DNA from: Rhizobiaceae bacterium UBA1291
GTDB taxonomy: Bacteria; Pseudomonadota; Alphaproteobacteria; Rhizobiales; Rhizobiaceae
Direction: 5' to 3'
DNA: 9,242 bases
Assembly (NCBI GenBank): GCA_002307905.1
Contig: DBUL01000189.1
Coordinates: 439-9,680, forward strand
This document shows positions 1 through 5,392 of the stretch, in pieces. The notes under the pieces are model-generated. The model saw only the letters and a program-made list of their open reading frames with translations. It did no database searches and was not told the origin of the DNA. How positions within the stretch are numbered: the stretch's first letter is position 1; each line of letters opens with the position of its first letter. Made by a program: the position numbers and the translations under genes.

Positions 1-302
1 GGGCCTATACGGACGATTTCGATCGTCGACCATGCCGCAACCGTCTTGTCGAATGCAGCACGCGCCTCGTCGAGGGCCTCTGTGGAAGGCGCGGTGCAGA
101 GCGCGCGCATGTCGGTTTCGAGATTGGCCGAAGCGTCGCGGAAGCGGTGGTAGCCGGGCCGGATGAAACCATCCACCGCCTTTTCAATGACCCCGGTGAT
201 CACTTCGGTCTGCAGGGTCGAGACGGCCGTTTGGATCTCCTGGGCGGTTGCCGGCGCCGACAGGCTAAGCGCGGTGAGGAGGCCGAGGAGAAAAGGCTTC
301 AT
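1..302 (-). CDS. Imelysin-family periplasmic protein, second copy (partial, N-terminal 100 residues)
   Basis: The gene starts at ATG 302-300 and runs off the left edge, so only about 100 residues are visible. It opens with MKPFLLGLLTALSLSAPATA, a typical signal peptide with likely cleavage before QEIQ. The mature part contains a helical stretch (VITGVIEKAVDGFIRPGYHR) and then LDEARAAFDKTVAAWSTIEI, which resembles the first helices of imelysin (peptidase M75-like) proteins, where a W..IE/VRIGP stretch follows. The diagnostic GxHxxE motif would lie outside the window. Its start overlaps the stop of the di-haem oxidoreductase gene as ATGA, so the two are probably translationally coupled. The position matches COG3489 (predicted periplasmic imelysin-like protein) after COG3488 in many proteobacteria. 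Seen: signal peptide, overlap, homology-like helices. Known: the family is associated with iron uptake. Inferred: an iron- or metal-related role here. Confidence 0.8.
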   Translation of the reverse strand, partial: MKPFLLGLLTALSLSAPATAQEIQTAVSTLQTEVITGVIEKAVDGFIRPGYHRFRDASANLETDMRALCTAPSTEALDEARAAFDKTVAAWSTIEIVRIG

Positions 303-1831
303 AGGGACTCCAGGAAGGCGATCAGCGCCTTGCGATCGTCGGGTACAAGGGCCGCGAAACCGTCACGGGAAGTCTGCGCTTCACCGCCGTGCCAGAGGAT
401 CGCCTCGGTGAGATTGCGGGCGCGGCCGTCGTGCAGGAAGAAGGTGTGGCCGTTCACCTCCTCCGTCAAGCCAATACCCCAGAGCGGCGCGGTGCGCCAC
501 TCGCGTCCGCTCGCGTCGCCGACCTGCTGGCCATCTGCGAGACCTTCACCCATGTCGTGAAGAAGGAAGTCGGAATGCGGCCAGATCAACTGGAACCGGT
601 GCGCCTTGTTCTCCGCCTTGCGGCTGGTCACGTATTTCGGCGTGTGGCAGGCGACGCATCCTGTATTGTAAAACAGGCTCTTGCCTTTGAGCGCCATCGA
701 GTCGTCTATGTTGCGTCGGGCCGGCAAGGCCAGGTTTTCCGAATAGAAGGTGACCAGATTGAGTACCGGATCAGGCGCCTCGGTGTCGCCGAGCCGGCTC
801 TGTACGCCGGTCGGCATCGACAGGCACTTTTCCTGCGCCTGCGTGCAGTCGCCCCAGTGATCCGGCGCGTCCGGCGTCGATATGCCGAGATCGCCCTTGA
901 AGGCGCTGGAACTCTGGTCGCGCACCGAAGCGTTCTGCGCCTTCCAGCCGAATCGGCCCAGCTTCAATTCGCCGGTGCGGCGGTCGCGGGCACGCGCGAC
1001 GCGGCCGGAAATCCCGTCACTATCCCGATCATCAGGATCGGCCTTGGCGAGAATATCCGCGTCCGCGATCGCCTGGATCAGCCCCATGCCGATCATCGGA
1101 TTGGCGATGCGCGGCGACAGTGTCGTTTCTGGATCGAGCGGGCCGTAGGCGAGATCGGTGATCGCGTAGGTAGGCTTGCGCAGCGATGCAGTCTCGCCTC
1201 CGGCGAGCGTCACAGTTTCCTCGGTATAGGTAATCTTCATCCTGCCCTCGGCGGCCATACCGGGAACGGCAAGATCCTGAAGCTGTGCGCCGTAGGTCGG
1301 GTCGGGGAAATTGACCGCTTTGAGATCGGCGATTGCCTGACGCTCCGCCTCGGTGCGCGCCGGGCGAGCCAGCCGCAGGAACATCGAGGTCGAATCTGAC
1401 GCGCCTTCCGGCGGATGACCGCGGCCGTCCTTCAGGTGGCAACTCTGGCAGGCGCGGGCGTTGAACAAAGGACCGAGGCCATCGGAGGCCTGGGTGGAGG
1501 AGGGCGAAGAGACCCAGAATTTGCGGAACAGCGCATTGCCGAGCTTGAATTCCTCCTCCTCGGCGAAGGTGATATTGGTGGAGAAATGCGAAAAGGCATC
1601 GCCACTGACAGGGTGGGTCGATGTCGCCGCGCCGCCCTGCATCAGCTCGAACTGTTCCGGTCTGGTGAAATCGCTCGTCGGGCTCGTGACCTTTTCGACG
1701 CGCATCAGGTCCTTCGGCGTCAGATCCGTTCGCTTCGGCACATCGTCGGCCATCGCCACATTCAACGAGGCGACGGAGACGGCGGTTGCGAGCAGCAGGT
1801 ACCGGGCAGTGCGATGGACTATGGGGGACAT
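299..1831 (-). CDS. Di-haem cytochrome-c-type oxidoreductase (DUF1111/DHOR family, COG3488-like)
   Basis: This is an exported 510-residue protein with two c-type haem sites: CQSCH at residues 128-132 and CVACH at 392-396. The C-terminal part carries FLHDGRARNLTEAILWHGGE (about 465-484), a signature shared with MauG/cytochrome-c-peroxidase-like di-haem proteins and with the DUF1111 'putative thiol oxidoreductase' family. The signal peptide is residues 1-28 (VASLNVAMA, then DD), so the protein should be periplasmic and need the cytochrome c maturation system. C329 and C336 could form a disulfide. I chose ATG 1829-1831 because it directly precedes the signal peptide; the longer open frame runs into the upstream gene. 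No clear Shine-Dalgarno sequence is seen before it. The gene lies 49 bases after an imelysin gene and overlaps the next one by ATGA. By family it should transfer electrons or oxidise a substrate; the substrate is unknown. An analogy to the haem enzyme EfeB of the EfeUOB iron system is only inference. Confidence 0.9.
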   Translation of the reverse strand: MSPIVHRTARYLLLATAVSVASLNVAMADDVPKRTDLTPKDLMRVEKVTSPTSDFTRPEQFELMQGGAATSTHPVSGDAFSHFSTNITFAEEEEFKLGNALFRKFWVSSPSSTQASDGLGPLFNARACQSCHLKDGRGHPPEGASDSTSMFLRLARPARTEAERQAIADLKAVNFPDPTYGAQLQDLAVPGMAAEGRMKITYTEETVTLAGGETASLRKPTYAITDLAYGPLDPETTLSPRIANPMIGMGLIQAIADADILAKADPDDRDSDGISGRVARARDRRTGELKLGRFGWKAQNASVRDQSSSAFKGDLGISTPDAPDHWGDCTQAQEKCLSMPTGVQSRLGDTEAPDPVLNLVTFYSENLALPARRNIDDSMALKGKSLFYNTGCVACHTPKYVTSRKAENKAHRFQLIWPHSDFLLHDMGEGLADGQQVGDASGREWRTAPLWGIGLTEEVNGHTFFLHDGRARNLTEAILWHGGEAQTSRDGFAALVPDDRKALIAFLESL

Positions 1832-1880
1832 GATGATGGAAATCGGGCCACCGGAAAGTTCCGATGACCCGCCTTTTTTC

Positions 1881-3161
1881 TTATTGGAACACGGCGTTAG
1901 GATTGTCCAGGCTGTCGGACCCTTCAAGCTCGATCGTTCCGAGGTCCAGCGACGCAATGACGCGTTCGATGGTCTTGGTCTGGTCGATCAGCCCGTCGAT
2001 GGCGGCCTGGACGGTGGCGTTGCCCTCGGAATTGCCTTCGCCGATCATCTGGTCATAGGCCTCCACCGTCTCGGCCCGCCTGGCCATGGCGTTCATGGCG
2101 TCCAGCGTCTTGGTGAGCTTGACCTTCATCTCATCGTCGAGGGCTGCATCCTTGTCGGCGACCAGTTCGGAAAGCGAAGGGCCGGTCATCTTCGTGCCAT
2201 CTGCACGGGTGTATTCGCCGGTATAGGCGGATGCAATGCCGATGGCGTCGTTCAGATGCGAGGCATGGGTGTTGTCGGAGAAGCAGTCGTGCTCTTCTTC
2301 CGGATCATGCAGCAGGAGGCCGAGCTTCATACGCTCGCCGGCGAGTTCGCCGTAGGACAGCGAGCCCATACCGGTGAGGATGGCGGAGATGCCGGCCTTC
2401 GGATCGGCGGTCACGGTCTTGGTCGCTTCGCCGTCCGGCGTCCAGGCGGTGACCATTTCCTCAAGATCGGAAACGAGCAGCGAAGAGGCGGCCTTCAGGT
2501 AGGCGGCGCGGCGGTCGCAATGGCCGTTCGTGCAGTTCTTGACATCGAAATCGGTATGGGAGCGGTTGCCGGCGCCAGGACCCGTGCCGTTGAGGTCCTG
2601 GCCCCACAGCAGGAATTCGATGGCGTGATAGCCGGTCGCCACATTGGCTTCAATCTCGCCCGCTTCATGCAGCGTCTCGGAGAGGAACTCCGGCGTGATC
2701 TTGGTGGCGTCGACATCCTTGCCGTTGATCTTCAGCTTGGGGTTGGCGATCACATTGGCGACGAAAAGAGCGTTCTCGTCGCTCTCGGTGCCGTAGGAGG
2801 CGTCGACATAGTCGATCAGGCCCTCGTCGAGCGGCCAGGCGTTGACCTTGCCTTCCCAGTCGTCGACCACGGCATTGCCGAAGCGGTAGACTTCCGACTG
2901 CTGATAGGGCACGCGGGCCTTGATCCAGGCGGTGCGCGCGGCCTTCAGCGTCTCGTCGCTCGGGCTGGCGATCAGCGCGTCGATGGCGGCATCCAGCGCC
3001 TTGGCAGTGGTCAGCGAATCCTCGTACTTGGCATGCGCCATGGCCGCATAGTGGTTCAGGACGGCAGTCGCGTCTGTGGCCGCAGCAGCGGGGCCGGCCA
3101 TGAAGCTTGCCGAGGCAATCAAAAGCGCGAACGAGGCGCCAAGAATGGATTTGCGGGACAT
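1881..3161 (-). CDS. Imelysin-family (peptidase M75-like) iron-regulated periplasmic protein, COG3487/IrpA-like
   Basis: The gene encodes 426 residues. Residues 1-28 form a signal peptide ending in AGPAAAA. The imelysin GxHxxE motif is present as GYHAIEFLLWG (177-187), preceded by a typical ARVPYQQSEVYRFG segment (82-95). An acidic, histidine-rich stretch, HDPEEEHDCFSDNTHASHLND (about 285-305), carries possible metal ligands and is typical of the IrpA-like branch. Despite the M75 label, protease activity is doubtful in this family; related domains (EfeO, algal FEA1, cyanobacterial IrpA) are tied to iron acquisition. The start at 3161 is chosen because the signal peptide begins there and purine-rich GAAGAAGAG lies just upstream; the longer frame to 3281 has no such support. 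It is the first gene of a same-strand set with the di-haem oxidoreductase and a second imelysin protein. It lies 139 bases after the RsmB-like gene and may have its own promoter. The metal ligand itself is not shown by the sequence. Confidence 0.92.
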   Translation of the reverse strand: MSRKSILGASFALLIASASFMAGPAAAATDATAVLNHYAAMAHAKYEDSLTTAKALDAAIDALIASPSDETLKAARTAWIKARVPYQQSEVYRFGNAVVDDWEGKVNAWPLDEGLIDYVDASYGTESDENALFVANVIANPKLKINGKDVDATKITPEFLSETLHEAGEIEANVATGYHAIEFLLWGQDLNGTGPGAGNRSHTDFDVKNCTNGHCDRRAAYLKAASSLLVSDLEEMVTAWTPDGEATKTVTADPKAGISAILTGMGSLSYGELAGERMKLGLLLHDPEEEHDCFSDNTHASHLNDAIGIASAYTGEYTRADGTKMTGPSLSELVADKDAALDDEMKVKLTKTLDAMNAMARRAETVEAYDQMIGEGNSEGNATVQAAIDGLIDQTKTIERVIASLDLGTIELEGSDSLDNPNAVFQ

Positions 3162-3201
3162 GGTCTCTTCTTCGACGCCTTCGCGCCCTCTCGGTGGAAC
3201 G

Positions 3202-3249
3202 AAGAGCCTCTCTTGGCGGAAAAAGAAACTGGTGTCAAATAGTCTAGAA
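3202..3249 (-). promoter_or_regulatory. Possible promoter/leader of the imelysin operon
   Basis: On the minus strand a perfect TTGACA -35-like hexamer lies at 3238-3233. No good -10 sits 16-18 bases downstream (CAAGAG at 17), so the promoter is uncertain. A 5-base dyad AAGAG/CTCTT with a CCT centre (3202-3214) would lie in the leader. TCTAGAA at 3243-3249 matches one half of the rhizobial Irr-type iron control element (TTTAGAA) in 6 of 7 bases, but the second half-site is absent. I see no RirA-like TGA-N9-TCA. Confidence 0.2.
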
Positions 3250-3300
3250 TGGGAAAGCGCCCGCCGCTTGCGGTTCGTCAAGTGCGGGGATGAGGCTGGC

Positions 3301-4590
3301 TTACCCCTGGCGGCGCATCCGGCAGAAAAAGAAGCCGTCAGTGTCAGTCGAGGCGGGGCTCAAGGTCAGGGTCAGACCGTTCTGCGAGCGTGGCCGCGGT
3401 GCATCCTTGCCGAACAGCCGGTCCCACGTGTCGAGCGCCGGAGCGATCTGGAACTCGGGGTTGGCGGCGCAGAAGGCGGTCGCCTGGGCATCGTTTTCCT
3501 CCGGCAGAATTGAACAGGTGACATAGAGCAGTTCGCCGCCCGGGCGGACAAAGGATGAAGCCTCGGTCAGCGCTTCCTGCTGCTGGGCGACGCGTTCCTG
3601 CAGATTGCGGACCGTCAGGCGCCACTTGGTGTCGGGGCGACGGCGCCATGTCCCGGTGCCTGTGCAGGGGGCATCGACGAGAACGCGGTCGACGTGACCT
3701 TTCAGCCCTTCAAGGCCGCGCGGACTGTCATGGACCTGGACATTGCGGGTGCCGGCCCGCTTCAGCCGTTCGATAATCGGGGCGAGCCGCTTGCGGTCGG
3801 TGTCATAGGCGTGGACCTGGCCCTTGTTGTGCATGACCGCCGCCAGAGCGAGCGTCTTGCCCCCACCGCCGGCACAGAAATCAAGAACTTGATCGCCCTC
3901 TTTGGCGTCCACGAGATCGGAGACGATCTGCGAGCCCTCGTCCTGCACCTCAAACCAGCCTTTCTGGAAGCTGAGTTCGGCGGTGACGTTCGGCAGGCGC
4001 GAAGCGCCTTCGCCTGCGGGAATGCGCATGCCGAAGCGGGCGATGCGGGCGGCCTTTGCATTGGCGCGGTCGAGCGCCTTCAAGACTTTGTCGCGATTGG
4101 CTTTGAGCGTGTTGACGCGCAGATCGAGCGTCGGTCGGTCGGCGAGTGCCTTGGCTTCATCGAGCCAGTCTTCGCCGAAGGCGGTTTCGAAGGACGTTTG
4201 GACCCAATCCGGAATGTCGCCCTGCACGTGGAGCGGCGCATCCTCGATACGGCGCGTTGAAAACGCCGCCAATTGCTCCGCAGTAAGGGGCTTCGGGGCA
4301 AAGCTGTCGCCGTCGAATTCCGTGGCCAGTGCTTCGGCACTGAAGCCCCACTGGCGCAAGAGCACGGCCCAGCCGAGGGCTCCGGCGCTGTCGTCGTCCA
4401 TCAGCCAGGCATGTGAGAGTTTCATCCTGAGCGCGTCGTAGACGATATTGCCGATCGCGGCACGATCGCCGGAACCAGCGAAGCGATGCGCGAGACCCCA
4501 GTCCTTCAGCGCGTCCGCCACAGGGCGGCGACGTGCTTCGATATCAGCCAATACTTCGATCGCACCGGCAAGGCGGCCGCCCAGACGCAT
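3301..4590 (-). CDS. RsmB/NOP-family SAM-dependent RNA cytosine-5 methyltransferase
   Basis: The protein has 429 residues and transfers a methyl group from S-adenosylmethionine to C5 of cytosine in RNA, most likely 16S rRNA. The methyltransferase domain is complete: the SAM loop VLDFCAGGGGKTLALAA (235-251), the acidic motif YDTDRKRL (262-269), motif IV DAPCTGTGTWRRRPD (306-320) with C309, and motif VI LLYVTCSILPEEN (355-367) with catalytic nucleophile C359. The FEVQDEGSQ stretch (213-221) before the SAM loop is typical of the family. Residues 1-60 look like the remains of a NusB-type RNA-binding domain. The start at 4590 is preceded by AGGAG (4603-4599) at 8 bases, so the in-frame TTG at 4647 is rejected. 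Alphaproteobacteria often carry more than one RsmB-like protein, so the exact target base, and the symbol rsmB, cannot be assigned safely. Confidence 0.92.
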   Translation of the reverse strand: MRLGGRLAGAIEVLADIEARRRPVADALKDWGLAHRFAGSGDRAAIGNIVYDALRMKLSHAWLMDDDSAGALGWAVLLRQWGFSAEALATEFDGDSFAPKPLTAEQLAAFSTRRIEDAPLHVQGDIPDWVQTSFETAFGEDWLDEAKALADRPTLDLRVNTLKANRDKVLKALDRANAKAARIARFGMRIPAGEGASRLPNVTAELSFQKGWFEVQDEGSQIVSDLVDAKEGDQVLDFCAGGGGKTLALAAVMHNKGQVHAYDTDRKRLAPIIERLKRAGTRNVQVHDSPRGLEGLKGHVDRVLVDAPCTGTGTWRRRPDTKWRLTVRNLQERVAQQQEALTEASSFVRPGGELLYVTCSILPEENDAQATAFCAANPEFQIAPALDTWDRLFGKDAPRPRSQNGLTLTLSPASTDTDGFFFCRMRRQG

Positions 4591-4598
4591 GTTCCATT

Positions 4599-4603
4599 CT
4601 CCT
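4599..4603 (-). promoter_or_regulatory. Shine-Dalgarno AGGAG of the RsmB-like gene
   Basis: AGGAG on the minus strand stands 8 bases before ATG 4590-4588. It decides the start in favour of MRLGGRL over the upstream in-frame TTG at 4647. Confidence 0.8.
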
Positions 4604-4630
4604 GAATTCGAAGAGAGCGTGGTAACTGCG

Positions 4631-4660
4631 AACCGATTGAAGAGCAAGCGCCTAACCGAT
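4631..4660. repeat. Direct repeat AACCGAT, two copies 23 bases apart
   Basis: AACCGAT occurs at 4631-4637 and again at 4654-4660, a period of 23 bases (about two helical turns). Both lie in the 99-base gap upstream of the RsmB-like gene, roughly 41-70 bases before its start. This could be a tandem regulator site or coincidence. No obvious terminator for the RlpA-like gene is seen in this gap. Confidence 0.3.
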
Positions 4661-4689
4661 CGGCGTCGTGTCCAGCCGCGGGTTGGCGA

Positions 4690-5052
4690 TCAGCCGATGA
4701 TCTCGTAGCAGACCTTGCCATGGCCGGAGCGGATCATGCCGATATTCTGGGCGGCTGCCTTGGACAGGTCGAGCACCCGGCCGCGGATGAACGGGCCGCG
4801 ATCATTGATGCGCACCACGACGCTCTTGCCGTTCTTGGCATTGGTGACCTTCAGCTTGGTGCCGAAACGCAGCGTCTTGTGGGCGGCGGTGAGAAGCGAC
4901 GGGTTCATGCGCTCACCGGAAGCTGTCTTGGAGTGTAGCGCATACCAGGATGCGCCGCCACAGGAAGAGGCCGCATGGGCTGAGAGCGGCAGGAAAGCAG
5001 AGAGGGCAACAATAGTTGCGACGGTGAAGGTGGAGCGACCGATATTCGTCAA
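4690..5052 (-). CDS. RlpA-like secreted double-psi beta-barrel protein (septal ring lytic transglycosylase family)
   Basis: This 120-residue exported protein has a signal peptide (about 1-27, ending LPLSAHA) followed by a single RlpA-like double-psi beta-barrel. Signature segments are [19 protein letters not shown] (32-50), [18 protein letters not shown] (54-71) and [18 protein letters not shown] (80-97). E47, H58, D84 and D95 sit where RlpA proteins have their conserved acidic and histidine residues. C31 and C115 may form a disulfide. There is no lipobox and no SPOR domain, so it is a short soluble periplasmic form, probably acting on peptidoglycan; enzymatic activity is not certain for such short members. 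The only in-frame start that keeps the signal peptide is TTG 5052-5050, with AGGGA (5065-5061) 8 bases upstream. An out-of-frame ATG at 5059-5057 lies between them. The gene has its own promoter-like region to the right. Confidence 0.9.
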   Translation of the reverse strand: MTNIGRSTFTVATIVALSAFLPLSAHAASSCGGASWYALHSKTASGERMNPSLLTAAHKTLRFGTKLKVTNAKNGKSVVVRINDRGPFIRGRVLDLSKAAAQNIGMIRSGHGKVCYEIIG

Positions 5053-5060
5053 TGTACATT

Positions 5061-5065
5061 TCCCT
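5061..5065 (-). promoter_or_regulatory. Shine-Dalgarno AGGGA for a TTG start
   Basis: AGGGA on the minus strand precedes TTG 5052-5050 by 8 bases and supports that start for the RlpA-like protein. The out-of-frame ATG at 5059 is only 1 base away from AGGGA, which is too close for efficient use. Confidence 0.6.
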
Positions 5066-5117
5066 AGTCGTTGACCCGAGCCAAATTTTGCGTGTCGTGG
5101 TCAAAGCGAGGGGAAAA

Positions 5118-5135
5118 ATGGCAAAAACGTGCCAT
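5118..5135. promoter_or_regulatory. Dyad ATGGCA-N6-TGCCAT at the presumed transcription start of the RlpA-like gene
   Basis: A perfect 6-base inverted repeat (5118-5123 and 5130-5135) overlaps the -10-like CTATAT and the expected start point on the minus strand. It is therefore more likely an operator than an RNA hairpin, because a transcript starting near 5127 would not contain both arms. Confidence 0.35.
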
Positions 5136-5139
5136 ATAG
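5134..5139 (-). promoter_or_regulatory. Candidate -10 element (CTATAT) of the RlpA-like gene
   Basis: CTATAT on the minus strand matches the form often seen in alphaproteobacterial housekeeping promoters. The expected start near 5127 would give a leader of about 75 bases to the TTG start. No TTGAC-like -35 lies 16-18 bases upstream; that position falls in a large inverted repeat instead, which suggests an activator-dependent or otherwise regulated promoter (inference). Confidence 0.35.
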
Positions 5140-5141
5140 AC

Positions 5142-5175
5142 ATCACGGAATGTTACAGAGCGTAACATTTGTGAT
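5142..5175. promoter_or_regulatory. 34-base interrupted inverted repeat, likely regulator binding site
   Basis: The inner arms AATGTTAC (5149-5156) and GTAACATT (5162-5169) are perfect and surround a 5-base centre, AGAGC. Outside them ATCAC (5142-5146) and GTGAT (5171-5175) also pair, giving 13 complementary bases per arm with a 2-versus-1-base offset. It occupies the -35 region before CTATAT (5139-5134). The pattern suits a dimeric DNA-binding regulator; I cannot name which. As RNA it would lack a following U-run, so it is not a terminator. Confidence 0.6.
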
Positions 5176-5241
5176 ACAGCCAGCCGATTTGGATTTCTTG
5201 CTATTTTTTTCGATGACGCAAAAGTGATTTAAATTCAGGCA

Positions 5242-5261
5242 AAAAATGGAATGCCATTCCG
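5242..5261 (-). terminator. Second, weak terminator-like hairpin after the GST-queG-SDR operon
   Basis: Read on the minus strand, GGAAT-GGC-ATTCC (5261-5249) forms a 5-base stem with a 3-base loop, followed by A and six Ts (5247-5242). The stem is short, so this is weak alone. It lies some 130 bases after the SDR stop and 50 bases after the other candidate. As DNA the 13-base unit is a perfect palindrome about one central base. Confidence 0.3.
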
Positions 5262-5288
5262 GCGGATTCCCGAAATGGGTCAATCACG

Positions 5289-5314
5289 AAAAAAATATCG
5301 GAAAAATAATCCGA
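5289..5314 (-). terminator. Candidate intrinsic terminator of the GST-queG-SDR operon
   Basis: On the minus strand TCGGA (5314-5310), a 7-base loop and TCCGA (5302-5298) form a 5-base stem, followed at once by TATTTTTTT (5297-5289). It is about 80 bases after the SDR stop codon. The stem is short, but the T-rich tract is long and correctly placed, and the transcript would otherwise run into the RlpA-like promoter region. Confidence 0.4.
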
Positions 5315-5353
5315 ACCGCCACATTCCATGCCTGAAATGTGGAGATTCGGGGG

Positions 5354-5378
5354 CAGACGGCGGTGGATCAATCGTCTG
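5354..5378. repeat. Hairpin-like dyad CAGACG/CGTCTG behind the SDR gene
   Basis: CAGACG (5354-5359) and CGTCTG (5373-5378) are perfect inverted arms with a 13-base spacer, starting 14 bases after the SDR stop codon (5395-5393). No T-run follows on either strand, so it may only protect the 3' end of the message or be coincidental. Confidence 0.3.
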
Positions 5379-5392
5379 GAGGTATCGTTCTG

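Larger units (their letters stand above)
5235..5342. repeat. Foldable intergenic element with nested inverted repeats
   Basis: Left arm TTCAGGC (5235-5241) plus ATGGAATG (5247-5254), split by five As, is complementary to the continuous right arm CATTCCATGCCTGAA (5322-5336). Inside, GGCGG (5262-5266) can pair with CCGCC (5316-5320), and TCGGA (5298-5302) with TCCGA (5310-5314). Competing local dyads are GGAATG/CATTCC (5249-5261) and CCACATT/AATGTGG (5319-5325 with 5336-5342). This could be a structured RNA, a terminator cluster, or a remnant of a palindromic repeat element. Nothing in it is coding. Confidence 0.45.

Noticed and set aside
1461..3242. Plus-strand 593-residue open frame
   Set aside because: It is antisense to the di-haem and imelysin genes, which have clear motifs and signal peptides; its Gly/Val/Arg-rich composition is typical of the shadow of GC-rich coding DNA.
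5119..5134. Sigma-54-like promoter TGGCACG...TTGCC on the minus strand upstream of the RlpA-like gene
   Set aside because: The conserved GG and GC are separated by 9 bases instead of the required 10; the resemblance comes from the ATGGCA/TGCCAT dyad.
4913..5146. Minus-strand frame starting upstream of the RlpA-like gene and including the ATG at 5059
   Set aside because: It overlaps the RlpA-like gene in another frame, and its ATG lacks properly spaced ribosome-binding sequence; no family resemblance.
5142..5175. Large inverted repeat read as an intrinsic terminator
   Set aside because: No T-run follows on either strand; position upstream of CTATAT fits a protein-binding site better.
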